DNA of 64,000 bases, taken from contig CM060318.1 in the NCBI GenBank assembly GCA_030674155.1, forward strand, positions 74,588,090 to 74,652,089, given 5' to 3'. This DNA comes from Stramonita haemastoma. Taxonomy: Eukaryota > Mollusca > Gastropoda > Neogastropoda > Muricidae. Positions 1 through 54,560 of the stretch are shown piece by piece; position 1 is the stretch's first letter, and each line of letters opens with the position of its first letter. Below the pieces are notes generated by a model. It was not told where the DNA came from. It ran no database searches and saw only the letters and a program-made list of their open reading frames with translations. The position numbers and the translations under genes were made by a program.

Positions 1-784
1 GCATAAATCACATGATAACGGACATCAGTGTAGAAACAGGTAAAATGGATTTTCACTTTACCTACTCCAGCACTGCTTACTCCTAACATATAGCTTATAG
101 GAATAGGCACTGCTACACTGAGCACCATACTCTTTTTTTCTTTTTCTTCATACGATGTCCAAGAGAAAATGATGGGTACATGAGAATACAAAACAAAAAT
201 GGATAACAACATAAGCTACAGTAAAAGAGGTAACTTCTACCTAAACTTTCATGCCCTACCTTTCTGATGTAAGCCTGAAAAACATGGGGACTACTAATAA
301 AGGGGTCAAAGAAACAAGAAATAGACACTTTGAATTAAACATTTGGTGAACCTTGGAGCTCAGGAAGAGACAAAAAGAGAAACCGAACACTTAATGAATA
401 TGATGCTATATATCATTACAAAAAAAAAACCCTACTCTTTCACTATCAGAAAGAGGAAATTACAATCCTCATCCCTAAATAGCATGCTAATATATTTAGG
501 GAAAAAAGTTATTATCTTCCATATCTGGACACAAAAAAAAAGCTTACACCGGGTGTTTACAGTGAGCATCACACTAAAGTACACATTGTGGAATGACATC
601 GAAACTGAAAAATAGAAAAGGAAGCACTGACACGAAAAACTTACCCTGGGATTGAACAAAGTAAAGACATAGCCATTAAGCCTAAATAAAACAGACACGA
701 ACGTTACTCATCTTTCAAGGAGACCACTCATCTCTTAGGAGCGGAAAGGAAAAGGAAAGATAAGACAGATAAGGGGAAACATAC
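1..784 (-). other. DIP2: DIP2 intron 26 (partial)
   Basis: No complete exon of the second adenylate-forming domain is visible here. The stretch holds AT-rich intron and a decayed exon-26-like segment near 640-690. Confidence 0.6.
645..693 (-). pseudogene. Decayed partial copy of DIP2 exon 26 with donor
   Basis: Read on the minus strand this encodes GYVFTLFNPR followed by GTAAGT, mirroring the DHVLFTMLNAR end of exon 26 with one codon missing. It lies 100 bp downstream in gene direction. An upstream TTTAG could act as acceptor, but its phase would give a stop after exon 26, so I read it as a dead partial duplicate. Confidence 0.45.
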
Positions 785-44675
<43,891 letters not shown>

Positions 44676-44779
44676 GGTTTAAGATAAAACGACGAGAACT
44701 GGAACTTCACACCATTAGTCTACATGATAATAGTCCATTGATTCCAGTTCGCCATTTTACAGAGCACCACCACACCTAA

Positions 44780-44899
44780 GTCTCGCGAGAACTTCCGGGA
44801 AAGAAGTTTGCATCAGTGGCAGGAAAGCCGAAGGCCACGCAAAACAGGGCGGCCTTGTCTGCCTTTATCAGTATTTTTTTGTCTTGTGTTGATCTACTG
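44780..44899 (+). other. CNPPD1: Putative non-coding first exon of CNPPD1
   Basis: Ends in CTACTG before GTGAGTGTATGG, a strong donor on the plus strand. No usable ATG precedes it, and the next acceptor (47599) opens the exon with the start codon. The 5' limit is a guess. Confidence 0.4.
44781..44790. promoter_or_regulatory. TCTCGCGAGA palindromic promoter motif
   Basis: Perfect 10-bp palindrome known from animal core promoters, often bidirectional; it adjoins a CCGGAAGT-type ETS site on the opposite strand. Confidence 0.7.
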
Positions 44900-47599
44900 G
44901 TGAGTGTATGGTGGTTTTCTGACTTTGTTTCGTGAACACTTATAAAGTCACACTTATAATGCACAGCGGTTTGCTATACATATTATACAGTCGTATCAAA
45001 AGAGGGGGGGAAAATATAGGTAGCGAGATTTAATTCATAGGCGCATGAATGTAGAACTTTGTTTCCCCCTTCCCCCCTCCCAACTCCCTCATCGGTGTGT
45101 TTTTTTTCTGATAGTAGTGCTCGCTGCTGACTTTCTGCTTGAAGGCCATTTCATATGCAACAGATGTCTGCTTTTTGTTGCATAGTATTCATGCCATTAT
45201 CACTCTGTTGCAAAGGATAACTTCAAATATGTTTACATGATGTTATGCAAGATTGTGCAACTAGTGTGCATATATTTGCACATGGGACATCTAGTCTTCT
45301 CTACGTCCCCTTAATGGGTGGGCGGCATAGTATCTGGTCTTATTTTGTATTTGTGCCTAGTGTCACTCTGCAGGAGGTCTGTCCCCAGACCTCAGCTGAC
45401 ACATTCTGACTTCTGTGTGGCTAATTTTTATACAGGATGCATACTGGGATATGCTCATGTTTCTACAACACACCAAATGCTGACATAAATTCTGGGATGT
45501 TTTAGCATGCATATTTGATCTTCAGCTTGTCAATTAAGGCACTGGCAGGTCTGCACTTATTTAGTTGACATGGAGGATGGTAAAAATCCCCACCCTTATT
45601 TCACCAGATGCCACAGCTAAGATTTGTGTTGCGCGACATCATGGACAATAGAGTGCACAACATCATCATGGCATTAAACTGTTTTTAACTTGACCCAAGA
45701 GATTGAAGTCAAACAGTCCTAACCACTCAGCAATAGCATGTCATTTGTTCAAGTTATTCAAAACCAATGTGTTTTAAACTCCTAGATCCTCCACCAACGG
45801 TGGGTCATTGCCTGCTCAAACAGCTAAAATCTGTGCACTACAGTACAAAAGTAGCCGCTGCTGTAGTCTAGTGGTTAGGGCGTTGGACTCGTAATCTAAA
45901 GGTTGTGGGTTCGATCCAGCTTTCGGCTTTGGCGTTGTGCCCTTGGAAAAGGCACTTTACGGCTATTTTCTCACCCCACCCAGGTGTAAAAAGGGGTACC
46001 AACCTTGTGTTTGGGGGTTAACCTGCGATAGACTGGCGTCCTATCCAGGGGGAGTCTATGACTCTCAGTCGCTTAACGCCACAGAAACCGGGATAAGCAC
46101 CGGCCTGATGAGCCTCTATAGGCTCGGGACAGACTTTAACTTTTTTAACAGTACAAAAGTGCAGTGCACTGTACTTTTTTTGTAGTATTCTTGCAGAGAG
46201 AGTTGGGATAGCAATGATATTGTTGTGGGCTAACTTGCTTGGAATCAAATACTGTAATACTATAGTAATAAGAATGCCACAAAACATATACTAATAGTGT
46301 CTATTTGATATCCAGAGCTATGAAATTATATCCAAAAGTCATTCTAATCCTAAAAGACTTCATACAAAAGAACAGAAGAACATCAACACTGATGCTCTCA
46401 ATGATTTTTTTTCCAGATTTGTTCACAATTAAATAAGTTTTTTTCCCAACTGCAATAGACAAGGATTGGTTTTACCTGCTTGACTGCTCCTGCCCAGATA
46501 TTTTCTGTGGTGAAATGTGCACTCTGTACCCCAACAAGCCAGAAAATTTCCAGGGTGATGACTCGATGTAAACAAGCCATTTTCCTTCACTACAGTTAAA
46601 GGGAAAGAACTCCAAAATTAGTGGAGATCATTCTCCTTTTGCTTAGCAACATCCAGCTGCAAAGACGTGGCAAAAACAATCAGTATTTTTTAGCTCATAT
46701 GATGTATTTTATGTGACTGCTTGAACCTTTTTTGTTCAAAATGGCCGACTTCTCGTTGAATGCATCAATGACTTCACACAGCTAAAGAAGTGGCAAATGA
46801 GATTTTAGATGCCTTGACAATGATAAAAACAACTGGTCGGATTCAGAAGATAATGAAGATGGAAAAAAAAACAAAAAAAAAAACAGTAAGATATTGCCTC
46901 GACTCATGTGTGATGCTTTTGAGATAGGGAAGTTCTCAGAATGACAGTGGTTCAAGAAAGTGTATTTTCATCTGTTTTTTAAATCTTTTATTTTTTTATT
47001 ATTTTTTTTTTTATTGAAGTATCATGCTAACTACTTTGAACTTGCCTGAAAGCAATCTATATTATATTATACTGTCATTGGACAGAATATCAGGATTTTT
47101 CTTCAGGTAGTTTCTGAGTTAAATGAACATAGCAAGTGGCATATAATAATTTTATGCCCAGCATATAGGATGCACTTGCACCCGGCAGTCAAAAGGTTAA
47201 GAGTCTGTGTTACCACACTGGAGGATGAGGGTACCTAACAAAAATATAAACAATGTCCTTGCCAGGTTATCTGGTAGTGTTCATACTGGATGTGCCTCTT
47301 TGTACTAGTTTTTGTTAAATCTACAATAAAAATAGGAAAAGGCGGTGAAAAGGTAAAAAAAAAAATCTTTGTTACAATATTAATGTAATATGTGTTAACT
47401 CCATTGTTAGTCGATTTATTTCTGAAGTTGGGGGCTGTTTTGTAGTTGTTGTTTTGCTTAGATGAATATTTATTATATAGTATATTGTTTCTCTGATGAA
47501 AAGAATGTCAGATTTTAATATTGGCAGGCCTGTGTTGATCTGAAATGTAAATAATTGCAACACTATTTTAATTATGTTTGTTATTGTGTGATGTTTCAG
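44900..47599 (+). other. CNPPD1 intron 1 content
   Basis: Holds a second SINE family (45854-46146), degenerate tRNA-like sequence (45530-45740) and a possible DNA-transposon remnant (46740-47206). No coding exon seen. Confidence 0.6.
45854..46146 (+). mobile_element. tRNA-derived SINE, second family
   Basis: Head with clear box A (TAGTCTAGTGGTTAGGGCG) and box B (GGTTCGATCC), separated like a tRNA. Then a body with AAGGCACTTTACGGC and ACTGGCGTCCTATCCAG, and a tail GGGATAAGCACCGGCCTGAT ending CAGACTTTAAC before T6. Only one copy is seen. Body and tail resemble widespread invertebrate tRNA-SINEs. Confidence 0.85.
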
Positions 47600-47697
47600 A
47601 ACGGAAAACAGCATGGATGAGAAGTTCCGTAAGCGCATCCAAAAAACATTGTACTCAGGTCAGCTGGAATGTGCTCATAACCCATTCACCCTTACAG
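47600..47697 (+). CDS. CNPPD1: CNPPD1 coding exon 1
   Basis: Acceptor TGTTTCAG; ATG at 47613 starts MDEKFRKRIQKTLYSGQLEC, aligning with the RIRRRLYYG region of the human protein. The N-terminus is about 30 residues shorter than in vertebrates. Donor GTAAGT, phase 1. Confidence 0.8.
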
Positions 47698-50600
47698 GTA
47701 AGTAAGGTGGCAGGCTGTAAGCTACCCTGCAAAAGAAAAATATTCCAGATTTTGAGCTGTCTCTGTCTCTCTCTGTTTGCCCACCACCACACTCCACTCC
47801 TCTCCAAAGCAACACTTGTTATTCTTTAGAGCAAAATTTTGTTGGAAAAGAGAAGATGAGTGAACCCATTCACTAGCAATGTGGTTTTCTTGGGGGAAGC
47901 ACACAAACTCAGAAGCATATGAATATACATTCACTATGAAAAACAAGACTTCCACAGAGTGTATCAAATTCTGCAGGAGATTGTATTGCAAACACTTTAT
48001 TCCTTACTGATCTCAAGAAGAAAGGGTTGATATTTTGTATTATTATTATTTCATTTGTTCATATTTTCTTATGTATTTGTGCTTAACGACTGCTTTTGTT
48101 CGGTTGGTTGGAATTTTTTTTTTTGGTTTGATTGTTTTGTTGGGTTTTGTTTCTTTAAACATTGTAGAACTTTGTTTCAGAGATGGCAGTGGAGTTTTTT
48201 CAGGATCTGGATCCCAGTGAATCTGATGAGGACCAAGTTGATCTGGAAATGGCCTCTGAAATATCTAGGTAAGGTGTTTAGGGTTACTTCGTTGCTCAGG
48301 CACATCTACATACATATGTTTGCTCAAACTGTGGAAATTAGGACAAAATTCAGGTCACCATTTTTGGGGAGTCATGATTTTGGGGGGAAGTGGCAATTAA
48401 GTTGTAATAGTGCTTAATTAAATTAACTGATAATTTAAACAAGAGGTAATTTGAATAAATATTTTGTTTGTCATTCTCTGTTTTGTGATTTTGTTAAGAA
48501 TTAATTTCACTGCCATTGTTTAGAAAATTGTTCATCATTTTGTGTTTAGAGAATTCCTGTTCAGTTTCATTATTTTAGTTTGTGAATGTACTGAACATTG
48601 ACAGGAAGATGCAGTTAAGTGGCTTTTAAAGTGATCAAGATTGACAAAGACAGTCTGGTTATTGAAAACTTGTTTTGCAGTCAGTAAATCTAGGACTGAT
48701 TTGTATAATTGCAGTTTACTGAAAGACTTGACTTGTCTGTTGTTTTGTTTGTTTTTAATTTGCATTCTGAAACTGCTTTACTGATTGCTTTTTGTTTGTT
48801 TGTTTTAATTCTGTTGTCAGTCAGGAAACTGTGTCCCAGATCCAAGTCATGAGTATGATTTATGCCCTGACGTCTGCAACGTTTAACGGCCAGGATCTGC
48901 CAGAAAACTATCTTCTCTGATCTCTCCTGATTTCAATGGTAGGTCTTGCAAGCTTCTGTTTGTTTCAGCTCCTTGTGGTTTTAAATCATGCTGTGTGCAG
49001 TGTTGTGAGGGTTTTTTCCTAGTGAGTTAAAACATGCCACTGTTGTTTCAGTTTGCCCCAAGTGGTATATGATTTGTTTTTAATAGTATAAAACCATATC
49101 AAGATGAAATTATTAAAATTTTATGAATGTTTGTCTCTACTGTGATTATACTAGAAGCTGACTTTTAAAATCTGATTTTTAGTTTTAAACATTGATCTCA
49201 TTGTATCAGAGTTTTAAGGAAGTCTGAATTACTCTATTTGCAAAGTTTATTAGTGTTTATCATTGTTTGCCCTATGCAGACTTTGAATATTCATGTTATT
49301 TTTGTGCTTTTGTTTTCTCTTAGTACTGAGAGTGAATAAGTCTATAAAGTTTAGTGGCTTTTGGTAAAGATTTTTTTTTTTTTTGGTTGTCTGATAGTAC
49401 TTGATGCAAATAAGACTGTTAAGTTCAGTACATTTGTGAAGATTTATATTTAATTTACTTGTGACTTGTCTGGAGAGGAATGGGGTCTACCAGATCTTTA
49501 ATGACACACTTCCTGCAAAATTCAGCACAGTGCCCCAGTGCTCCTTACAGAGTGACAGGAGAATCACATTCCCTTCTGACTGCTCTCCCCTTGGTGGTGT
49601 GGTGCAGATGATGGCGTCCAAGTACCTGTACGATGAAGGGGCAGATGAAGAGGTGTTCAACGATGAATGGGCGGAGAACGCTGGAATGGATAAAGAAGAG
49701 ATCAACAAGATGGAAGAGGACTTTCTGGATGCCTTGGTTTGTTGGGTCTATTTTTTATATTTTACTTTATTCTTATGGAGGGGGGAGCTGGGTTTTGAGG
49801 GGTTTTTTTTTGGTTGGGGGGGGGTGATGGGGTTATTTTTGGTGGTGGTGGTAAAGTTGTTTCGGTTGTTGGTTTTGTTTGTTAGGATTTTGTTTGGGAG
49901 GCAGGAGGTTGTTGAATTTGTTTGGGTTTGTTTTTGTTTTTGGTTTTTTTTGGAGGGGGGTGGGGGATGGCTTGCCTTTTCTGACGTACCAGTCCTGCTA
50001 ATCCAACATTATTCATTCTGATCTTACCACAAAGTCTTACATTCACATTTCCTGTTGTTCCGCAGAGTAAAGTGCACAGAGAGCTACTAACCAGACAAAG
50101 CCCTGCCCTGCTGCTGGGTCACTTGTGTGGTGTTCAGAGGGGCCTGATCTGATTCAGTAAACACAGTGACCTTCTACTAAACCCCTACTTGACAACAATA
50201 ATAGCTTAGTCTCAGAACCAGACTGAATGAGACAGTCATACAATCTCATATATAGCTGAAGGATGAATCCAGGTTAATAGTAAACACCTTGTTCACTTTG
50301 TCATCCCACTGCTGTTAGTTTCATGCTGCTGATCCCTGTCTCAGGATGCTTAGGTTCATTCTGTCACTCTTTTAGGGATTGCCATCCACAGGGAGAGGGA
50401 GCTGTTAGTGTTAAGCCCCCATTAGGCCACCAGTGAGGCAAGGCCCTGCACTGCTGGTTTACTTTTGGGGTGTTCTGTGGTGCCTCATCTGAACCACCAC
50501 ACACACACACACTTAAGGGTGCCATACAGGTGATGATTGTGGTTACGTCATGGACAAGGTTGAGTGATATGTCTTTTCTACAGTCGTCACCATCACCACA

Positions 50601-52683
50601 TTGGTCCATTTTAGTTTATAAATGTGTGATATGTATGTAACATAATAAGTTCTATACAAAGCAAGTTTAAAACTATGTAAGATTCATCCACATGTAAGCA
50701 ACTTGCATGATACAGAGGTATAGGCATCTTTGACTTTATGTAGTGTGAGCTGGTCCTGCTGTTAGCATAGTACCTGAACATGTTTGACATAAGCTTGTGT
50801 GCGTACATTGGAGGCTGCATATAGATCTAGTGTCTTTTTTTGTCTGGAGTAGTTGTCATAGCACTGAAAAGAAAATCTATTTCTTTAATGTTGTCAGTCA
50901 TGTCTGTTTCAGGAGTGGGAGTTGTTCATACGGAAGGAAGACTTCGAACAGGCCATGCTCTCCATAGAAAAAAGGTGGGTCTCAGTCTAACTCACTGGGC
51001 AGGAAACATAAGATTGCCTCCACTACACATCTGTCTCAGATTCTGAAATAGAACATTTCAGTAGGAATATCAGGCAAGACAGAAGAGGCGGTTTCTTTTT
51101 TTTCTCTCTCTTAGGCTAGAGGATGTGATTTGGTTTTTGTTTGTATGCAAGTTTCTGCTTTACATATTTTTGGCTTGTGGTTTAGGGTGATATGAAAATA
51201 TTGAGAATTTTGAAGAAAACAAAATTGTTGGATATTTCTCTGTAGGAAAGTTTGATCTCGTTCATCTCATGATTGTCAATATTTTCATGGCACATATAAA
51301 AGTACACCGTAAAGACAATATAATTTATGGTTTAATGGATATGAACAGAAAGTGTAAAATACAAAATTGTGGTGATGGGGGAATTCTTTTTTTAAAATTT
51401 TTTTTAGTGTTAGCCACAAACTGATTTACCTCGTTCAGTGTTTTTCCATCCCGCCAGTATTGCATCGAGGGAGGGGGTGAGGAGGGGCTGGTTCTCATAC
51501 ACGGACCTGTGTCTGCTGCTGGAAGGGCCATGGAAGGACCTGTCTCTGTCAGAGGCTGCACGGGAGCTGATCAAGGTGAGAGACAGTGTGCAACAGGTGT
51601 TCTTTCAGTTGATGAACCAGCAACTTTAGTTCTCTCTTCTGTCCATGTATATGAAGAAGCCTCTTTCAGTCAGTTCAAATGCGAAATGTGACTGGGACCT
51701 TGGTTTGTAGACTCCTCTGAAGGACTTTTCAAGGGAGTGAAGTCAATTCTGATGTTAACTCCAGTGGAAAAAAAATGCTCTCAAACAAGCATCTTGATGG
51801 TGACTTGAACCCGGGCTGTCAGATCATGAGCTCAACACTCTAACCACCTAATTCTGTGTATTGTTTCAGTGACAGACTGACCATTCAGTAATCCAGTCAG
51901 TTCAGTGCATTTTACAAATTTGATGTCTTGGCCCTGTTGCAGGCGGTGATGCTGAGTGCTGCAGTGTACTGTCTGGCAGTGATGGGGTGTGCACTGATGG
52001 TCACTGCTGGGATGACTCTGGCCTCTTCTGCACTGACATCTACCTCCCTGCCTGAACCACTTACCACTGCTGATGTTCCTCGGTGCATGTCTTTGGAGTC
52101 TTCTCCTTCTTCCTGCCTGGAGCATAACTTTTCCAAGGACGTTTCGCTGCCCAGGACCTCTGATTTTCGGGACAACAGAGCTGAGAACACACCAGAAGAA
52201 GGTCGAGTGTCCAAATCGCACCCAGAAAATGAACCATCTTCATCAGTAACAAAAGATGCTGTCTCTGTGACAAGTCCAACCCGAAGTAATGATTACACAC
52301 TGTTAGAAGAGGAGTCTGCAGCTAACAAGGTCAAGGCTGATGACAAGGAACAATCACAGGTAACAGAGCAGTCAGTTGTTGATGCTATCGTTTCACAGCT
52401 TCTGGCATTATTGTCGTTTAAATCACATTTCATCCAGTTTGTCTACGCAGTCTCAGAAAACTATAATTTCATGGCTGATACTTCCCAGAACCTATCTACA
52501 GCTAAACTGTATCAGGCTCTGCCCGTACGTGTGAAAAATCTGGTACAAAGTGCCAGACAGAGAAAGAAGATGCAAGCATCAGAAGCTCAGACTGGATTGA
52601 CAAAGCAGCATCTCCAAGAGAGCAGGGTCCAAAGTACTGTCTTTACTGCAATAGAGTGCAATCTGTACATAAAACCAGACTGA
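47613..52683 (+). CDS. CNPPD1: CNPPD1 (cyclin Pas1/PHO80 domain-containing protein 1), 7 coding exons, frameshifted
   Basis: CNPPD1 is a cyclin-fold protein with a predicted membrane segment; its molecular role is poorly known. Coding exons: 47613-47697, 48181-48268, 48821-48938, 49608-49736, 50913-50974, 51458-51575 and 51943 onward. Family hallmarks are FRKRIQKTLYSG near the start, MMASKYLYDEG and EEVFNDEWAENAG in the cyclin box, and GWFSYTDLCLLLEGPW later. A hydrophobic stretch (AVMLSAAVYCLAVMGCALMV) follows. All phases match, but exon 3 has an in-frame TGA (48918) explained by two nearby frameshifts. Exon 7 has a third: conserved Cys-pair sequence (KYCLYCNR) lies in another frame that ends at 52958. 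So it is either a pseudogene or has base-level errors. The first exon appears non-coding in the shared promoter. Confidence 0.85.
48181..48268 (+). CDS. CNPPD1: CNPPD1 coding exon 2
   Basis: Encodes EMAVEFFQDLDPSESDEDQ then VDLEMASEIS, matching the IAVELLQ helix. Acceptor TTTCAG, donor GTAAGG, phase 1 to phase 2. Confidence 0.8.
48821..48938 (+). pseudogene. CNPPD1: CNPPD1 coding exon 3, two frameshifts and in-frame TGA
   Basis: Opens as SQETVSQIQVMSMIYAL, then leaves frame at about 48870 (CTGACGT). The family-like continuation (RLQRLTAR to FSDL) is in another frame. The original frame returns at about 48923 (LLISM) before the GTAGGT donor. The TGA at 48918-48920 lies between. Both changes look like small deletions in short runs. 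Confidence 0.75.
49608..49736 (+). CDS. CNPPD1: CNPPD1 coding exon 4 (cyclin box core)
   Basis: Encodes MMASKYLYDEGADEEVFNDE, then WAENAGMDKEEINKMEEDF, the most diagnostic block of the family. Phase 0 both ends; acceptor GTGCAG, donor GTTTGT. Confidence 0.95.
50913..50974 (+). CDS. CNPPD1: CNPPD1 coding exon 5
   Basis: Encodes EWELFIRKEDFEQAMLSIEK (62 nt), the end of the cyclin fold. Acceptor TTTCAG, donor GTGGGT. Confidence 0.88.
51458..51575 (+). CDS. CNPPD1: CNPPD1 coding exon 6
   Basis: Encodes RRGWFSYTDLCLLLEGPW then SEAARELIK, matching the GWYTYTDLCVLLE block of vertebrate CNPPD1. Acceptor CGCCAG, donor GTGAGA, phase 0 out. Confidence 0.93.
51690..51855 (-). mobile_element. SINE family A, head half
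   Basis: GTAGACTCCTCTGAAGGACT, TGATGTTAACTCCAGTGGA, TTGAACCCGGGCTGTCAGA and CACTCTAACCACCTA in order, minus orientation. It lies 88 bp upstream of the CNPPD1 exon 7 acceptor. Confidence 0.8.
51943..52683 (+). CDS. CNPPD1: CNPPD1 coding exon 7 (last), frameshift near its end
   Basis: Opens with a membrane-like hydrophobic run, then a Ser/Thr/Glu-rich tail. The frame ends at TGA 52681-52683. From about 52560 to 52958 the next frame is also open and encodes a Cys-x-x-Cys segment (GPKYCLYCNR) like the Cys pairs near the vertebrate C-terminus, stopping at TAA 52956-52958. A one-base deletion between 52505 and 52680 explains this; an alternative is an intron from 52360 to 52556. Confidence 0.75.
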   Translation, partial: AVMLSAAVYCLAVMGCALMVTAGMTLASSALTSTSLPEPLTTADVPRCMSLESSPSSCLEHNFSKDVSLPRTSDFRDNRAENTPEEGRVSKSHPENEPSSSVTKDAVSVTSPTRSNDYTLLEEESAANKVKADDKEQSQVTEQSVVDAIVSQLLALLSFKSHFIQFVYAVSENYNFMADTSQNLSTAKLYQALPVRVKNLVQSARQRKKMQASEAQTGLTKQHLQESRVQSTVFTAIECNLYIKPD

Positions 52684-53164
52684 ACAAGTACGGCTTTAGT
52701 CTGTTGGCTTTCCAACACCTGTGTAACAAATGGTGCAAGTCAGTGGATTCGGGAACAAACCAACGTGGACAGAGCTACGGCTGGACATTCCGGAGGTTTA
52801 GAGACCATCCCGCTTCATTTCAGGACAAGAAGGAGGGCACCAAGCCTCACACCAGTGGAGAGGCTATCCAAAGAAACCTGGCCAGTGTGTACCACCTGTT
52901 TCCAGATGTTAATATTGGCTTTTCAACCAGCATGCCTGCGCCTGTGTATGCCACTTAATCCACGGTGCTTTGGTCCAGTCATACAAATATATTATCATTG
53001 GCTCTGGTTACTTGTTGTCTCTGTCCCTCGACAACAAACAGCCCATGTCCCTCTTGGTCATTTGAAATTTACGTGACCAAGAAAAGCTTCTGTGATATCT
53101 AATCTGCATAGCTGAAGTGTAATGTACTAATGAAAAGCATAATTTATGTTGGCTACATACTTTA

Positions 53165-53170
53165 ATTAAA
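53165..53170 (+). terminator. Candidate CNPPD1 poly(A) signal ATTAAA
   Basis: ATTAAA about 210 bp after the alternative stop, in AT-rich sequence. No downstream element was verified. Confidence 0.3.
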
Positions 53171-53909
53171 GCTTTTTCAGAACGAGTTAAAACGTCCATG
53201 ATAAAAAAAAGATCTATATATTGCTTGTCTGTGTACCTTATCTGTCATCGCTTTCTGTTAATTATTGTCTCAGAGTTTAGCACATTTCCACCTGCTCTTG
53301 AATGATACAGTGAATGATTTCAGAACATGAAAATAATCTTTCATTTCAATTGATTTTTTATAATTTGTTACATGTACTCATTCTTCTTATTTTTCGTCAG
53401 ATGCTCAGACAGCATTATATGTATCAAACCAAAGAGATTTAGAAATTGGTAAGATAACTTCCTTGTTATATAAAGAAATGTCTCAGCCAGGTCTACAACT
53501 AATTACTCTCTGCCTCAGTTAAGAAGTTTCTCTGTCTTTACATGTCATGAATGCATTATGTAGCTCAAAATGTACCTGCCACTCAAATCACACACTGCTC
53601 TTTATCTTACCTCAGGCATGTCAAGCTGTTGACCACACATCCTCGTGAATGAGTGATTGAATGTGTGATTTACACAGCATAAAAATCTTTGCTTCTTTCT
53701 TTTTGTTATTTTGAGGATAATAAACAAGCACTCATGCCTTTAGACATGACTGTGTGCTAGGGGAGTACAAAATGTTTTGTTTTTTTAAATGCTGGGAATG
53801 GAAAGGAGGCAGGAATAAATACTGCAACTTACAAGCAGAGAGGTGTATAATTAAAACATACCTGCAAGCACACATGCTGTTGCACACACACACATGCATG
53901 GTCGCACAT

Positions 53910-53949
<40 letters not shown>

Positions 53950-54040
53950 CACATTATATACAAACACCACACAACACCTCACACACTACAAGTACACACT
54001 GACACACAACACACACCCCTCCCCACACACACACACACAA

Positions 54041-54240
54041 GGCTATAAATTGATGCCTCATGTGCAAATGCATGCAGAGCGTCTTGCACACACTTTAAAA
54101 CCTGTTCTGCCTTTCGATAGAGGCCGTGTGCACCAGTAGGAACAATGACGAATACAAAATTGCATACACACAGGGAGTGGATGTAAAAGAGCTTGAGTGT
54201 TTATTCCATTATCCTAAAAATAAAAGAATGAATACATTTA
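54041..54240 (+). mobile_element. SINE family A, 3' half
   Basis: Contains CAGAGCGTCTTGCACACAC, CCTGTTCTGCCTTTCGATAG, CACACAGGGAGTGGATGTAA and the tail TTATTCCATTATCCT; head missing. Confidence 0.85.
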
Positions 54241-54246
54241 AAATAC

Positions 54247-54284
54247 ACGCACGCACGCCACCGCGCGCCGCACGCGCACGCACG

Positions 54285-54333
<49 letters not shown>

Positions 54334-54375
54334 CAACACACAACAACACAACAACAACAACAACAACAACAACAA
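54247..54375. repeat. (CACG)n/(CA)n/(CAA)n compound repeat
   Basis: CACG units, pure CA, then CAA/CAACA trinucleotide repeats. Confidence 0.95.
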
Positions 54376-54439
54376 ATGCAAATAGATTACCTCATACATA
54401 GATTGGTATGGTACTCATCAGAAACTATAACATTCAGTG

Positions 54440-54560
54440 TCTTGCGAGTCGTAAACGCTTCCTGCAACTACTATGGAAATCTGGAAACCATGAGGAGTGG
54501 CAGGGAGGTGGTTGCAAAATTTCAGTGGTGCCCCAATGGCCTACTAGACTATATGGTGAA
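54440..54560. repeat. Interspersed repeat B (copy 2, inverted)
   Basis: The reverse complement shares GAAATTTTGCAACCACCT and GGGGCACCACTG blocks with 24316-24462. It produces short open frames without recognisable protein. Confidence 0.6.

Larger units (their letters stand above)
44676..44899. promoter_or_regulatory. Head-to-head DIP2/CNPPD1 promoter
   Basis: Between the DIP2 ATG (44675) and the likely first splice donor of CNPPD1 (GTGAGT after 44899). It contains the palindrome TCTCGCGAGA at 44781-44790, directly followed by ACTTCCGG, an ETS-type site in reverse, and CGCCATTTT at 44750-44758, a YY1-like site. No TATA box is evident. These motifs are typical of TATA-less bidirectional promoters. 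Transcription start sites are not determinable here. Confidence 0.65.

Noticed and set aside
45854..45925. A functional tRNA gene
   Set aside because: Box A and box B are present, but the 3' side does not close an acceptor stem and runs into a SINE body and tail.
46596..46760. A new coding exon starting at ATGGCCGAC in CNPPD1 intron 1
   Set aside because: The frame closes after 14 codons and no splice donor follows.
48918..48920. In-frame TGA in CNPPD1 exon 3 as a selenocysteine or readthrough codon
   Set aside because: Family-like residues on either side lie in a different frame, which fits a pair of small indels better; no SECIS-like element was recognised and the protein family is not a selenoprotein family.
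52357..52556. An intron inside CNPPD1 exon 7 as the sole explanation of the frame change
   Set aside because: The donor CACAG|GTAACA is fair, but the only in-phase acceptor (GTGCCAG at 52556) lacks a pyrimidine tract and the intervening sequence looks coding; kept only as an alternative to a one-base deletion.
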